From: Pirellulaceae bacterium
Lineage (GTDB): Bacteria > Planctomycetota > Planctomycetia > Pirellulales > Pirellulaceae
Assembly: GCA_022448645.1 (NCBI GenBank)
Contig: JAKVBZ010000079.1
Span: 1-24,214 of the forward strand
Direction of reading: 5' to 3'
Length of the DNA: 24,214 nucleotides
Shown: piece after piece, positions 7,406 through 15,801 of the stretch
Layout: every line of letters starts with the position of its first letter
Numbering within the stretch: position 1 is the stretch's first letter
Notes under the pieces: generated by a model
What the model was told of the DNA's origin: nothing
What the model saw: the letters and a program-made list of their open reading frames with translations, nothing else
Database searches by the model: none
Made by a program: the position numbers and the translations under genes

Positions 7406-8578
7406 ATGACACCCGCTGGCCTCTACATATACCCTTGGTGCTTTGCCGAGGAAGGGTATCAAGAATTGATGGACTACGTCCGAGGCTTGGGTGTACGCCG
7501 ACTTTACCTGGTCAGTGCCTACCATGCTGGCTTTTTCTTACATCCTCATAGTCCTGAGAAAAAAGTACGTTTGCTCGAAGATGGTGTCGCTTACTTTCAA
7601 CCTGACGAAACCGTCTGGACTGACAGCCGAATCCGGCCTCCCGTGTCATCTCTCTGTGATTCGACCAATCTGTTTGGTGACATTTGCACAGCGGCTTCCC
7701 AAGCCCAGATGGAAATCTCGGCCTGGACGGTCTGCCTACACAACACGACGCTTGGCAGCGCTTATCCCGAATGTACGATTCACAATGTGTTTGGGGATCC
7801 CTATCCTCATGCATTGAGTCCTGGACACCCCGACGCCCGAGCCTATGTCGCGGCGCTCATCGATGATTTAACGAAAAATTATGACTTACACTCCGTTTTA
7901 CTCGAAGCGCCCAACTATCGAAACCGCGCCCATGGTTCGACCTGGGTCAGCGGACATCACCACGAACGCAACGGCATCCACCTTCGTGATCTCGAGGAAT
8001 GGCTGCTGAGTCTAAGCTTCAATTCGGCCGATATCCGTAGTGCAAAGGATGCTGGTGTCGACGTCGACTCGGTGCAGGCTGCGGTTCGTGACCATCTGAT
8101 TCGGTATTTCGAGGCAGCTCCTGAGGTCCCAGCCGAACTACCATCGACGATTGACGAGTTTCGTCAACCACTCGCAGCTCTTGTTGACTACGAAGCTTAT
8201 TTCCGACGCACGGAAGAAACTCTGCTGCAGGACCTGCGACAGATCGCCGAACCTAGGGGCGTGAAACTCGTCGGCAATTCAAGTCCCGCAATCGACATCG
8301 TCATCGTGGGGACTTACGGTGAGCCACTCGAGCGAGTCATCGAATTAACAAGTGCCGCTAAACGAACTCTTGGCACACATCAACAATTAGAGGTTGTTTT
8401 TCGGCTAGGGTTTACCAGCCCTGGCATGGGAACTGCCATCCGGTCCGCCGACGTGCTGTCCGACTACGTCAATACGGCACTTGAACATGGCGCCGACTCG
8501 GTTGCCTTTTACAATTACGCAGAGGCACCGCGTCAAAGTGTAGAATGGATTCGCCAGGCACTTGAAAAACCGTTTTAG
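7406..8578 (+). CDS. Unrecognised probable TIM-barrel (glycosidase-like) protein
   Basis: A 390-residue soluble protein without signal peptide or membrane helix. I do not recognise a named family. The sequence has the rhythm of a beta/alpha barrel: strand-like segments RRLYLVSAYH (about 31-40), ISAWTVCLHN (104-113), SVLLEAPNY (163-171), LEVVFRLGF and SVAFYNYAEA near the C-terminus, each followed by a helix. Acidic residues after strands (Glu167 in LLEAPNY, Glu in YNYAEA) and the His cluster SGHHHERNG (182-190) are candidates for an active site, as in glycoside hydrolase-like barrels. The strong AGGAGA site fixes the ATG. It lies between the acyltransferase and aldo/keto reductase genes, suggesting carbohydrate-related metabolism, but no reaction can be assigned. 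Conserved length and even codon use indicate a real, intact gene. Confidence 0.75.
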   Translation: MTPAGLYIYPWCFAEEGYQELMDYVRGLGVRRLYLVSAYHAGFFLHPHSPEKKVRLLEDGVAYFQPDETVWTDSRIRPPVSSLCDSTNLFGDICTAASQAQMEISAWTVCLHNTTLGSAYPECTIHNVFGDPYPHALSPGHPDARAYVAALIDDLTKNYDLHSVLLEAPNYRNRAHGSTWVSGHHHERNGIHLRDLEEWLLSLSFNSADIRSAKDAGVDVDSVQAAVRDHLIRYFEAAPEVPAELPSTIDEFRQPLAALVDYEAYFRRTEETLLQDLRQIAEPRGVKLVGNSSPAIDIVIVGTYGEPLERVIELTSAAKRTLGTHQQLEVVFRLGFTSPGMGTAIRSADVLSDYVNTALEHGADSVAFYNYAEAPRQSVEWIRQALEKPF

Positions 8579-8697
8579 GCATTTTCGGAACATCGGCACG
8601 ATGGTCTTCCAAAGCGGTTGTACAATGCGATGCCGTTAGTTTTTCGACAAAGGCCTGTGGAAACTTCATCCAATATCTGTCCAAGCGAAGATAGCAA

Positions 8698-9678
8698 ATG
8701 CAATACGAACAGTTAGGTACTTCTGATCTGAAAGTTTCGAGAATCTGCTTGGGTACCGCGTTCCGTTCCGATCCGGACGCGTCGAGCTGCATCGCCGCAA
8801 TTCACGCAGCAGCAGAACTGGGGTGCAACTATCTCGACTGTGCAAACATCTACCGGGACGGCTATTCGGAGAAGATCGTGGGACAAGCGGTTCGTGGCCG
8901 GCGAGATCAATATGTCATATCCACCAAGGTTGGCACACCGGAAGTCGGTGTGGATGGAAGTGGCGGACTTTCACGGGGTGAAATCCTACGATCAGTAGAA
9001 GCGAGCCTGCAAAGACTCAACACGGATTACCTGGACACTTTCATGTGTCACTATCCGGATCCCGACACACCCCTCGACGAGACGTTCGCCACCATGAACG
9101 ATTTGATACAGCAGGGAAAAGTCCGTACCGTAGGAGTAAGTCGCTTTGAAGGCTGGCGTCTGTCGCGTACCATTTCGATCTGCCAAGATCACCACTTGGC
9201 TCAGCCAGTTTGCCACCAACTGTGCTACAGTATATTGGACCGGCGCATTGAAGACGAAATCATTCCGTTCTGTCAACAACAATCGATGTCAGTGACAGTA
9301 TTCGCGACCACTGCAATAGGTTTATTATCAGGGCGGTATCGATACGGTCAGCCGCCGCCAGCAGGTACTTCCTGGCAAAGGGGCCCGTACAACTATCGTC
9401 GAGCGATGACTCGCCCGGTGGACGAAGTCATTCAAGTTGTCACTGATATTGCGGCATCTCACAAGCGGACTCCCAGTCAAATTGCCATGGCATGGTGCCT
9501 AGCACAACCTGGCATTACTTCCGTCATCACCGGCGCGGACTCCCCAAAGCGAGTTCACGAGAATTGTGCCGCTGTGGAGATCAACCTGCTTCCAGAAGAA
9601 CTTGAACGACTCGACCGAATCTCCGAAGGACAGCGTTTGGAGATCCACAAGGATTGCCCGTCAGGCTACACGGCCTAG
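8698..9678 (+). CDS. Aldo/keto reductase
   Basis: A 326-residue NAD(P)H-dependent oxidoreductase of the AKR superfamily, interconverting carbonyls and alcohols in the cytoplasm. The catalytic tetrad is visible: Asp47 (NYLDCANIY), Tyr52, Lys77 (VISTKVGT) and His118 (FMCHYPDPD). The C-terminal cofactor segment is also typical: MAWCLAQPGITSVITGADSPKRVHEN. Full length for the family, with the N-terminal MQYEQLGTSDLKVSRICLGT hairpin usual for the voltage-gated-beta-subunit-like/YghZ-type branch. The ATG has no strong ribosome binding site (GAAGATAG nearby). It follows the TIM-barrel gene by 119 bases on the same strand and precedes an enolase-superfamily-like remnant, a combination often seen in sugar or sugar-acid catabolic neighbourhoods; the substrate is not predictable. 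Confidence 0.9.
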   Translation: MQYEQLGTSDLKVSRICLGTAFRSDPDASSCIAAIHAAAELGCNYLDCANIYRDGYSEKIVGQAVRGRRDQYVISTKVGTPEVGVDGSGGLSRGEILRSVEASLQRLNTDYLDTFMCHYPDPDTPLDETFATMNDLIQQGKVRTVGVSRFEGWRLSRTISICQDHHLAQPVCHQLCYSILDRRIEDEIIPFCQQQSMSVTVFATTAIGLLSGRYRYGQPPPAGTSWQRGPYNYRRAMTRPVDEVIQVVTDIAASHKRTPSQIAMAWCLAQPGITSVITGADSPKRVHENCAAVEINLLPEELERLDRISEGQRLEIHKDCPSGYTA

Positions 9679-10114
9679 CTTCTACAAACCGACGCAACCA
9701 CCCGTTCAGCTGATGGACACCCTCGACAAGATCAATCGGATCATTCGCCTCCGGCTGCCGGTGTACCTCTTTGGCCCGGTTTTCATTCAAGGGTTGATGG
9801 TGGCTGCTAGTCTGGTCCGAACAAGATTCGACGTGGGCCTCGAAAATAGAGGAGAATTCGGCCTGAAATTCCTGTGAGTTGCAAAACCATGAAGATTGTT
9901 GACGTCAAGATTCATAAGGTTGTCGTACCTATGAAGCCCGACACGGTTAGCAGTAGAAGCCTGAATTTTCGGGAGTTTCCCAAGTGAATTATCGAACTGG
10001 TCGCCAACCCGTTGTGAACCCGCCTCAAAAGTAGCCCCGCACATCCCAGCTTGAGGATCTACTCGAATTTGCAAAGAGAACAGCAAATCTCCCAATATCC
10101 ACCATTCTGCCAGC
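9679..10114. other. Gap between convergent genes containing an enolase-like remnant
   Basis: Apart from the 9889-10017 remnant and the aspS terminator at its right end, no gene is supported. Open stretches at 9679-9880 lie in frames overlapping the end of the aldo/keto reductase gene and show no domain. A short open stretch after 10030 in a different frame (EDLLEFAK, then NLPISTILPAK) is protein-like and could be the residual C-terminus of the same broken gene, but this is uncertain. Confidence 0.4.
9889..10017 (+). pseudogene. N-terminal remnant resembling an enolase-superfamily (mandelate racemase/muconate lactonizing) enzyme
   Basis: ATG 9889 opens MKIVDVKIHKVVVPMKPDTV, closely resembling the first beta-strand region of mandelate racemase/muconate lactonizing enzymes, which typically begin MKI.DV..H...VPM. 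The frame meets TGA at 9985-9987 after FPK, and directly continues IIELVANPL, matching the next conserved strand (VIIEL, normally followed by T-D-x-G), before a second stop at 10015-10017. The remaining roughly 300 residues of such an enzyme are absent, because the aspS terminator and gene begin at 10115. It therefore looks like a deletion derivative with an internal stop. The match is short and recognised by eye only. Confidence 0.45.
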
Positions 10115-10142
10115 AAAATAATAGAAGTCGCTCACGACTTCT
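10115..10142 (-). terminator. Intrinsic terminator of aspS, overlapping its stop codon
   Basis: On the minus strand AGAAGTCG, loop TGAG, CGACTTCT form a perfect 8-bp hairpin, followed by the T-rich ATTATTTT. The first arm is the last coding sequence (Glu-Lys-Ser) and the TGA stop codon lies in the loop. Confidence 0.7.
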
Positions 10143-11913
10143 CGTGCTGCGGAACGACTCGAATAGACAATTCGCCCAACTGTTTCCTGTCGACCTGGTT
10201 GGGAGCATCGGTCATCAAATCGGCAGCCCGCTGTGTCTTGGGGAAAGCAATACAATCGCGAATATTGTCAAGGCCTTCGAACAGCATCACCCAACGGTCG
10301 ATTCCGAGCGCGATGCCACCATGAGGTGGCGCGCCGTATTTTAGTGCCTCGAGCAAAAAACCAAAACGATCTTTGGCGGCGACCTCGTCAAGTCCCAACA
10401 ATCCGAACACTTGCTGCTGAGTCTGATCGTCATGAATTCGAATAGTACCACCACCGGCTTCTGAGCCATTAATCACTAGATCGTAGGCCTGAGCACGACA
10501 TTTACCGGGATCGGACTCAAGCATACCGAGGTCTTGTGGTCGAGGCGCAGTGAATGGGTGGTGCATAGCAACCCAGCGTTTTTCTTCATCGTCATAATCA
10601 AACATCGGAAATTCGACGACCCAAGAAAAATGCATTTGATCTGGATCGTAGAGTTTGAGTTCCGCACCTAGTTTTTTGCGCAGGCCATAGAGTGCTTTGC
10701 AGGTAACTTCCCAGCTGTCGGCGACAAACAGCAAAAGATCTCCCGGATTTGCCTCCAAGCGTTCGGAGAACTGATTGAGCAATGCCAAGTCAAAATTCTT
10801 GGCAATGGGAGAAAAGAGACTTCCATCATCCTCTACCCGAAACCAGGCAAGTCCTTTAGCCCCAAAATCGTTTTTGACGAAGTCCGTCAATTCATCGATA
10901 TCTTTGCGTGAATAACGTTTTCCACCGCCCGGCGCGTTCATACCTCGAACTTTTCCGCCAGAATCAGCAACTCCGCGAAAAACACGAAACTCACACTGAG
11001 CTGCCAGGTCTGTACAGTCGACTAGTTCCATGCCGAACCGCAAATCGGGAGCATCATGCCCGAATCGCTCCATGGCTTCATCATAGGTCATGCGCGGCAG
11101 GGGGAGCGAGACATCCAGGTCCAATATGTCTTTGGCAAGCGCGACGACCAATCCGTCTATTTCACCCATCACATCGTCGGCATCCACAAAGGACATCTCA
11201 AGGTCGAGTTGAGTGAACTCTGGCTGCCGATCGGCACGCAGGTCTTCATCTCGAAAGCAGCGTGCCACTTGAACGTACCGATCGTATCCGGCAATCATCA
11301 AGATTTGTTTGTAGAGTTGCGGAGACTGTGGTAAGGCATAGAATCCGTCGTGGTGAATTCGGCTTGGAACAAGATAATCTCGCGCTCCTTCAGGCGTGCT
11401 CCGCCCCAAGATGGGAGTTTCGACGTCGATGAAACCTCGTTGAGCAAAAAACTCTCTCATGCCATGGATGATACGGCTACGCAGTATCATCGTTTGCTGC
11501 ATTTCTTCACGGCGCAAGTCCAGGTAACGGAATTTAAGCCGCAGATCTTCTCCAGGCAGTTCCGTTTGACTGGGTGACACCGGTGGCGTTAAGCTGCGGT
11601 TGAAAATTTCTAATTTGCTGCAGCGCACCTCGACCTTACCGGTCGACAATTTGTCGTTGATATTTTCGTCAGGGCGCAAGGCCACCTTGCCAGTCACACC
11701 GACCACAAATTCGGTTCTGAGCGTCTGCGACTCTTCTAGCAGTTCTGCACCGCTTTCCGGACCAAACAACACTTGCGTTTGTCCATACCGGTCTCGAAGA
11801 TCGACAAACAATGCACCTCCATGATCGCGAACTTTATGAACCCAACCACAGATCGTCACGTCTTGGCCGACATGATCTGCTGTCAATTCCCCACAAGTAT
11901 GAGTGCGTAACAA
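10132..11913 (-). CDS. aspS: Aspartate-tRNA ligase (bacterial type, probably non-discriminating)
   Basis: Class II synthetase charging tRNA-Asp, 593 residues, the normal bacterial length. Order: N-terminal OB-fold anticodon domain (ICGWVHKVRDHGGALFVDLRD), catalytic core with motif 2 (FRDEDLRADRQPEFTQLDLE) and motif 3 (GIALGIDRWVML near 545), and between them the bacterial GAD insertion (roughly 290-415). Residue 31 is His in RDHGG; in characterised enzymes His here goes with non-discriminating AspRS that also charges tRNA-Asn, while Leu goes with the discriminating form. That would imply GatCAB elsewhere in the genome (inference). The start is TTG 11913: it gives the family N-terminus (LRTHTCGELT) and has AAGAGGA eight bases upstream. 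The gene ends in its own terminator. High confidence in function, moderate in tRNA specificity. Confidence 0.97.
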   Translation of the reverse strand: MLRTHTCGELTADHVGQDVTICGWVHKVRDHGGALFVDLRDRYGQTQVLFGPESGAELLEESQTLRTEFVVGVTGKVALRPDENINDKLSTGKVEVRCSKLEIFNRSLTPPVSPSQTELPGEDLRLKFRYLDLRREEMQQTMILRSRIIHGMREFFAQRGFIDVETPILGRSTPEGARDYLVPSRIHHDGFYALPQSPQLYKQILMIAGYDRYVQVARCFRDEDLRADRQPEFTQLDLEMSFVDADDVMGEIDGLVVALAKDILDLDVSLPLPRMTYDEAMERFGHDAPDLRFGMELVDCTDLAAQCEFRVFRGVADSGGKVRGMNAPGGGKRYSRKDIDELTDFVKNDFGAKGLAWFRVEDDGSLFSPIAKNFDLALLNQFSERLEANPGDLLLFVADSWEVTCKALYGLRKKLGAELKLYDPDQMHFSWVVEFPMFDYDDEEKRWVAMHHPFTAPRPQDLGMLESDPGKCRAQAYDLVINGSEAGGGTIRIHDDQTQQQVFGLLGLDEVAAKDRFGFLLEALKYGAPPHGGIALGIDRWVMLFEGLDNIRDCIAFPKTQRAADLMTDAPNQVDRKQLGELSIRVVPQHEKS

Positions 11914-12213
11914 AACAGAGTCCTCTTGATCAGCAAACGAATCAGTTGACTAGGATTTGACTCAAAACGGTTGGATCGGTTCATAGCACCGGTCTCCATA
12001 CCAGTGTTCAACGATCGGTAACATGAGACTAGAAGTCCACCTTCTAGAATCTCTCCCTTGACTACGTTTCGAGACAAAGTCGAAAACCTACGATTGTACC
12101 TGGGGAACAACGTCCATAGAACCGGGAATGGCAAATCGGGAAAAAATGAGGGCATTTTGTTTGGATCTGCGTAGACTGGGCGATGCCGAGGACGTACAGG
12201 CTGCTTGAGGATA
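11914..12213. other. 300-base gap between aspS and miaA
   Basis: Only the aspS ribosome binding site is supported here. A minus-strand open stretch (11883-12155) has no domain, no ribosome binding site and runs into the aspS start, so it is not called. The aspS promoter and any miaA terminator should lie here but I see no clear signals. Confidence 0.5.
11921..11927 (-). promoter_or_regulatory. Ribosome binding site supporting the TTG start of aspS
   Basis: AAGAGGA on the minus strand, about eight bases before TTG 11913. No ATG in this frame sits in a suitable place, so this site decides the start. Confidence 0.65.
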
Positions 12214-13179
12214 CTAAGCTACCTGGCGATCCGCACCTCGGCGAAAAATATCTTCAGCAACGTCTTCAGGAGAAAAATCGTTCGGAGAAGATATTGTGGA
12301 CATACTGACAGCCTCACACTCCGTGAGACGTCGAAACCAAGTTTCCTGATGTTTTGCAAATCGTCTTGTCCGTGTTTTGACGTCGCATACGGCCTGTTCT
12401 AGCGTTTTTTCCCCTGTCAAGTATTCCAACACTTCACGGTACCCAACTGCTTGACTGGCGGTAAGACTCAGTTGGCCATAGGTTTCGAGTAATCCGCGAA
12501 CCTCGGCCACCAAACCTGTCTCGAACAGCTGGTCGACTCGACGGGCAATACGTTCGTGAAGTTGCTGTCGAGGCCAGTCCAGCTTGAAGACCCGGCATTC
12601 GCTGGCTGGACGGCTTTCCTCAAATTGAGTTTGTTGATGGCTAATCCGTTCGCCCGTCAAATGATACACCTCCAAAGCACGAATCATCCTTTTGAGGTCA
12701 TGGGGATGAACTTTGGCGGCTGCAAGTGGATCGACTTGCCGTAGACGATCGTGTAGAGCCTGCGTACCATGCTGTTGTACTTCTAATTGTATTTGCCGAC
12801 GGAACTCACCGTGGGGCGGCGGCCCGCTCGACAATCCGCGTAGTAAAGCAGTGAGATACAATGGAGTACCACCCACAAAAACTACCTGACAGCCTCGATG
12901 CTGTACGTCCTTCACGACCTGTTCGGCAGCATCAAGATAGTCGGCAATACTGAATTCCTCGTTGGGCGCAACAACATCTATCAAGTGATGCGGGATTCCT
13001 TGTCGTTCCACCTCGGTAGGTTTGGCCGTACCAATATCCATTCCTCGATAGACTGCCATCGAATCGAGTGAAATAATTTCCGCATGCAAGCGTTCCGCAA
13101 GAATGACTCCCACGGCAGTCTTTCCACTGGCCGTGGGACCGGTAAGGAACCAACATCGTGAAAACAACTCGAGATCCAT
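12214..13179 (-). CDS. miaA: tRNA dimethylallyltransferase
   Basis: Transfers a dimethylallyl group to N6 of A37 in tRNAs reading codons that begin with U. At 321 residues it is the usual length. Key motifs: P-loop GPTASGKT (14-21), the catalytic and substrate segment IISLDSMAVYRGMDIGTAKP with the conserved Asp, HHLIDVV, and GGTPLYLTALLRG in the prenyl-donor channel. The C-terminal part has the conserved AVGYREVLEYLTGE and the KTRTRRFAKHQETWFRR tRNA-binding region. The ATG at 13179 is followed directly by the family N-terminus. It is divergent from hisE, with a 147-base spacer that must carry both promoters, and upstream in transcription of aspS with a 300-base gap. Confidence 0.97.
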   Translation of the reverse strand: MDLELFSRCWFLTGPTASGKTAVGVILAERLHAEIISLDSMAVYRGMDIGTAKPTEVERQGIPHHLIDVVAPNEEFSIADYLDAAEQVVKDVQHRGCQVVFVGGTPLYLTALLRGLSSGPPPHGEFRRQIQLEVQQHGTQALHDRLRQVDPLAAAKVHPHDLKRMIRALEVYHLTGERISHQQTQFEESRPASECRVFKLDWPRQQLHERIARRVDQLFETGLVAEVRGLLETYGQLSLTASQAVGYREVLEYLTGEKTLEQAVCDVKTRTRRFAKHQETWFRRLTECEAVSMSTISSPNDFSPEDVAEDIFRRGADRQVA

Positions 13180-13314
13180 GTGTCAAAAAGCAGGACGCAA
13201 AATGGGGATGATTGTCGTCAACTGGCAAAGACTCTACGATAAGACTTCACGAGCCGATTTTGAAGAGAGATTCGGCGATCAAAACTACAATTTGCACTCA
13301 TAGCAGTGCCTCCC

Positions 13315-13320
13315 AGGAGA
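13315..13320 (+). promoter_or_regulatory. Ribosome binding site deciding the hisE start
   Basis: AGGAGA, with AGGAG seven bases before GTG 13327, is an ideal Shine-Dalgarno. An earlier in-frame GTG at 13306 has no such site and would place this sequence inside the coding region. Confidence 0.75.
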
Positions 13321-13326
13321 TTCTCC

Positions 13327-13659
13327 GTGTCGAATGACCACAATATTCTACTACAACTGATGAGCACCATCGAGGATCGCAAGATTCACCCAAACGAACG
13401 GTCCTACACGACGAAGCTCATGACTGGCGGACTAGCCGCCATCGGGGCCAAAATCGTCGAGGAAGCAGCAGAGTTAGTGGAAGCTGCTGGCGAAAGCGGA
13501 GAAACAGGAAGGGAACATATCATCTACGAAGCGGCTGACTTGATCTACCATATGTTTGTATTACTTAGTTATCGTGACGTACAGCTGTCCGATGTTGAAC
13601 AGGAATTGGCTCGGCGGTTTGGCATGTCAGGATTAGACGAAAAGGCTTCTCGCCAATAG
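13327..13659 (+). CDS. hisE: Phosphoribosyl-ATP pyrophosphatase
   Basis: Second step of histidine synthesis: removes pyrophosphate from phosphoribosyl-ATP. With the GTG start at 13327 the protein has 110 residues, normal for stand-alone HisE. It is an all-alpha MazG-like fold; the visible metal-binding signature is KIVEEAAELVEAAGE followed by EAADLIYHMFVLL, preceded by the conserved PNERSYTTKLMTGG loop. It is not fused to HisI, so the cyclohydrolase must be encoded elsewhere. hisG follows after only 20 bases, so the two are probably cotranscribed; they catalyse steps 2 and 1 of the same pathway. Confidence 0.95.
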   Translation: MSNDHNILLQLMSTIEDRKIHPNERSYTTKLMTGGLAAIGAKIVEEAAELVEAAGESGETGREHIIYEAADLIYHMFVLLSYRDVQLSDVEQELARRFGMSGLDEKASRQ

Positions 13660-13679
13660 CACATAGGAAATAAATCCGT

Positions 13680-14540
13680 ATGTCTGCAGAGTCCAATTTA
13701 CGTCTGGGAATCCCCAGTAAGGGACGACTTTCTGAACTGGCCTGCCAGTTACTCAATGAGGCCGGCTTGAGCTTCCGGCGACAAGATCGTTCGTTGTTTG
13801 CACGAGTTCGCGAAGTTGCGGTAGACGTGACCTTTTTGCGCACGGACGACATTCCGCTGCTATGCGCCGAAGGCGCCATTGATATGGGAATCACAGGAAG
13901 TGATCTGATGGCCGAGTCGGGTGCGGACATCCAAACTCGCCTGAAACTAGGAGTAGGCCGGTGTCGGCTCGCCGTATGCATCCCCGAAGACAGTCGCATC
14001 GACGACCCCAAAGGACTCGACGGTTGCCGCATTGCTACTAGCTTTCAGCGAGTCACGGAAAGTTACTTAAAAAATCTCGGATGCCAAGCACACATGGTGC
14101 CCATCACGGGATCGGTAGAAGTGATGATTTCTTTGGGAGTGGCAGACGCAATTGTGGACCTTGTCGAAACAGGCAGCACTTTAGCTGCAAACAAGTTGCG
14201 TATCTTGGCCGACATTGGTCAGTACGAAACGATCCTCGTGCAAAACCATAGAAATCGACATGCCGAGTTAGCCGACCGCGTCGTACGGCGGCTCGAAGGA
14301 GTGGTCATTGCCCGCGCGTATTCCTTATTGGAATACAATGTTCCTCGCACGAAACTAGCCGATGCTGAGAAAATAACCCCCGGCTTTAACTCACCAACTG
14401 TCAGCGGCTTGGAAAATCCTGACTGGTGTGCCGTGAAAGTAATGGTTCCCAAACGTGATGTGATCTCTGCCATGGAACAATTGGAAGAGTTAGGAGCGCA
14501 CGCCATCTTGGAAACCAAGATTGCCAACTGCCGTCTGTAA
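13680..14540 (+). CDS. hisG: ATP phosphoribosyltransferase, long form
   Basis: First committed step of histidine synthesis, joining ATP and PRPP. At 286 residues this is the long (HisG_L) form, with two periplasmic-binding-like catalytic lobes and a C-terminal ACT-like domain (about 210-284, ending AHAILETKIANCRL) through which histidine inhibits the enzyme; it should not require HisZ. Motifs: LGIPSKGRL at the N-terminus, GITGSDLMAESGAD, and the PRPP-binding loop ITGSVEVMISLGVADAIVDL followed by VETGSTLAAN. The ATG lies 20 bases after hisE, preceded by AGGA at a rather long spacing. Feedback inhibition by histidine is family knowledge; no attenuator was seen upstream of hisE. Confidence 0.97.
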   Translation: MSAESNLRLGIPSKGRLSELACQLLNEAGLSFRRQDRSLFARVREVAVDVTFLRTDDIPLLCAEGAIDMGITGSDLMAESGADIQTRLKLGVGRCRLAVCIPEDSRIDDPKGLDGCRIATSFQRVTESYLKNLGCQAHMVPITGSVEVMISLGVADAIVDLVETGSTLAANKLRILADIGQYETILVQNHRNRHAELADRVVRRLEGVVIARAYSLLEYNVPRTKLADAEKITPGFNSPTVSGLENPDWCAVKVMVPKRDVISAMEQLEELGAHAILETKIANCRL

Positions 14541-14685
14541 GTTTGTACGACAGAAAGACACGAAGACTCGCTCATCTTTCCCGTCGCCCCGCCAAGCTGT
14601 TATACTGCCTCCAATCTCACGGCTCCCGAGTTGGTCGTACAGCGTCAACCCTTTAACTTTTATGTTATTTGAACGGACATTTCCT

Positions 14686-15784
14686 ATGGATAAAGAACTG
14701 ACCGACCGAGTAGAAACGATCCAACAGCGTCTAGTCCAACTCAAGGACTCTCTTTGACTACGACCTACTAAAGCAGCAAATCATACAAATCGAAACAAAA
14801 ATGGCGGCCGCTGGCTTTTGGGACAATCACGAGTCGGCACAGCAGACCGTCAGTGAACTCAAGTCACTACACGCGATCGTCAAACCTCTGGAAGAGACAA
14901 TTTCCGGGGTCGATGACTTGACAGCCATGGTAGAAATGGCCGAAGAAGATGCAAGTTTTGCTGCCGAGATTCCTAACGAAATAGAGCGGCTGCAGACACT
15001 GATTGATGATTTGGAATTAAAGTCCCTGTTGAGCGGTTCTCATGACGGCGCCGGTGCCATCCTGACGATCAACGCGCGTGATGGTGGTACCGATGCGAAT
15101 GACTGGGCTGACATGCTATTAAGAATGTATACCCAGTGGGCACAAAAAAATGAATACTCTATCCATTTAATGGATCGCAGTGAGAACGACGAAGCGGGAA
15201 TTAACAGCGCCACGATTGCCATACGTGGACCTATGGCCTATGGCTATTTAAAGGGCGAGTCCGGCATGCATCGTTTAGTGCGTATTAGCCCCTTCAACGC
15301 CGAAGGCAAGCGACAAACAAGCTTCGCTGCTGTAGATGTTTCACCAGAAATTTCGGACAACTTCGAAATCCATATCGAAGAAAAAGATGTACGAGAAGAC
15401 ACTTTCCGAGCCAGCGGCGCGGGCGGACAGCACGTCAACAAAACAAGCAGCGCCGTTCGTCTAACACACATGCCCACAGGGATCGTCGTCTCCTGTCAAA
15501 ACGAAAGAAGCCAGCACAAAAACCGCGCTACAGCCTGGAAGATGCTGCGAGCCAAAATGGCTCGGGTTGAAGATGAAAAACGGGAAGCCGAACAGGCGCA
15601 GAAATACAAAGATCAAGCAAGGGTTGGATTCGGATCGCAAATTCGCAACTATTTCCTACATCCGGACCAAAGAGTCAAAGACGCTCGCACCGGACACGCG
15701 GCCACTAACTTTAATGATGTTCTGGACGGAAACATCGGTGGCTTTCTGGATTCGTTTCTGCGCTGGCGAGTGAAGAAAGACTAA
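14686..15784 (+). CDS. prfB: Peptide chain release factor 2, expressed by +1 programmed frameshift
   Basis: Recognises UGA and UAA and triggers peptide release. Translation starts at ATG 14686 (MDKELTDRVETIQQRL), reaches an in-frame TGA at 14755-14757 after 23 codons, and must shift +1 to continue GAC-TAC-GAC from 14756 to the stop at 15782-15784, giving 365 residues, the same length as E. coli RF2. The stop-recognition tripeptide SPF is at residues 201-203 (RISPFNAEGKRQT) and the catalytic GGQ at 246-248 (SGAGGQHVNKTSSAVR). The shift lets RF2 adjust its own synthesis: low RF2 means slow UGA termination and more shifting. The gene follows hisG by 145 bases and is followed closely (17 bases) by an unknown gene. 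Confidence 0.97.
14743..14758 (+). promoter_or_regulatory. Programmed +1 frameshift site of prfB
   Basis: The slippery CTT-TGA-C (14752-14758) is the classic RF2 site: the P-site tRNA-Leu slips from CTT to TTT and GAC is read next. An internal Shine-Dalgarno-like AAGGA lies at 14743-14747, four bases before CTT, as in other bacteria. Confidence 0.95.
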
Positions 15785-15801
15785 CAACTGAGAATTGGCT
15801 G

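Noticed and set aside
11883..12155. Minus-strand open frame of 90 codons upstream of aspS
   Set aside because: Overlaps the aspS start in another frame, with no ribosome binding site or recognisable domain.
13306..13326. Earlier GTG start for hisE
   Set aside because: It would place the strong AGGAGA site inside the coding sequence and adds residues absent from the family; GTG 13327 has ideal spacing.
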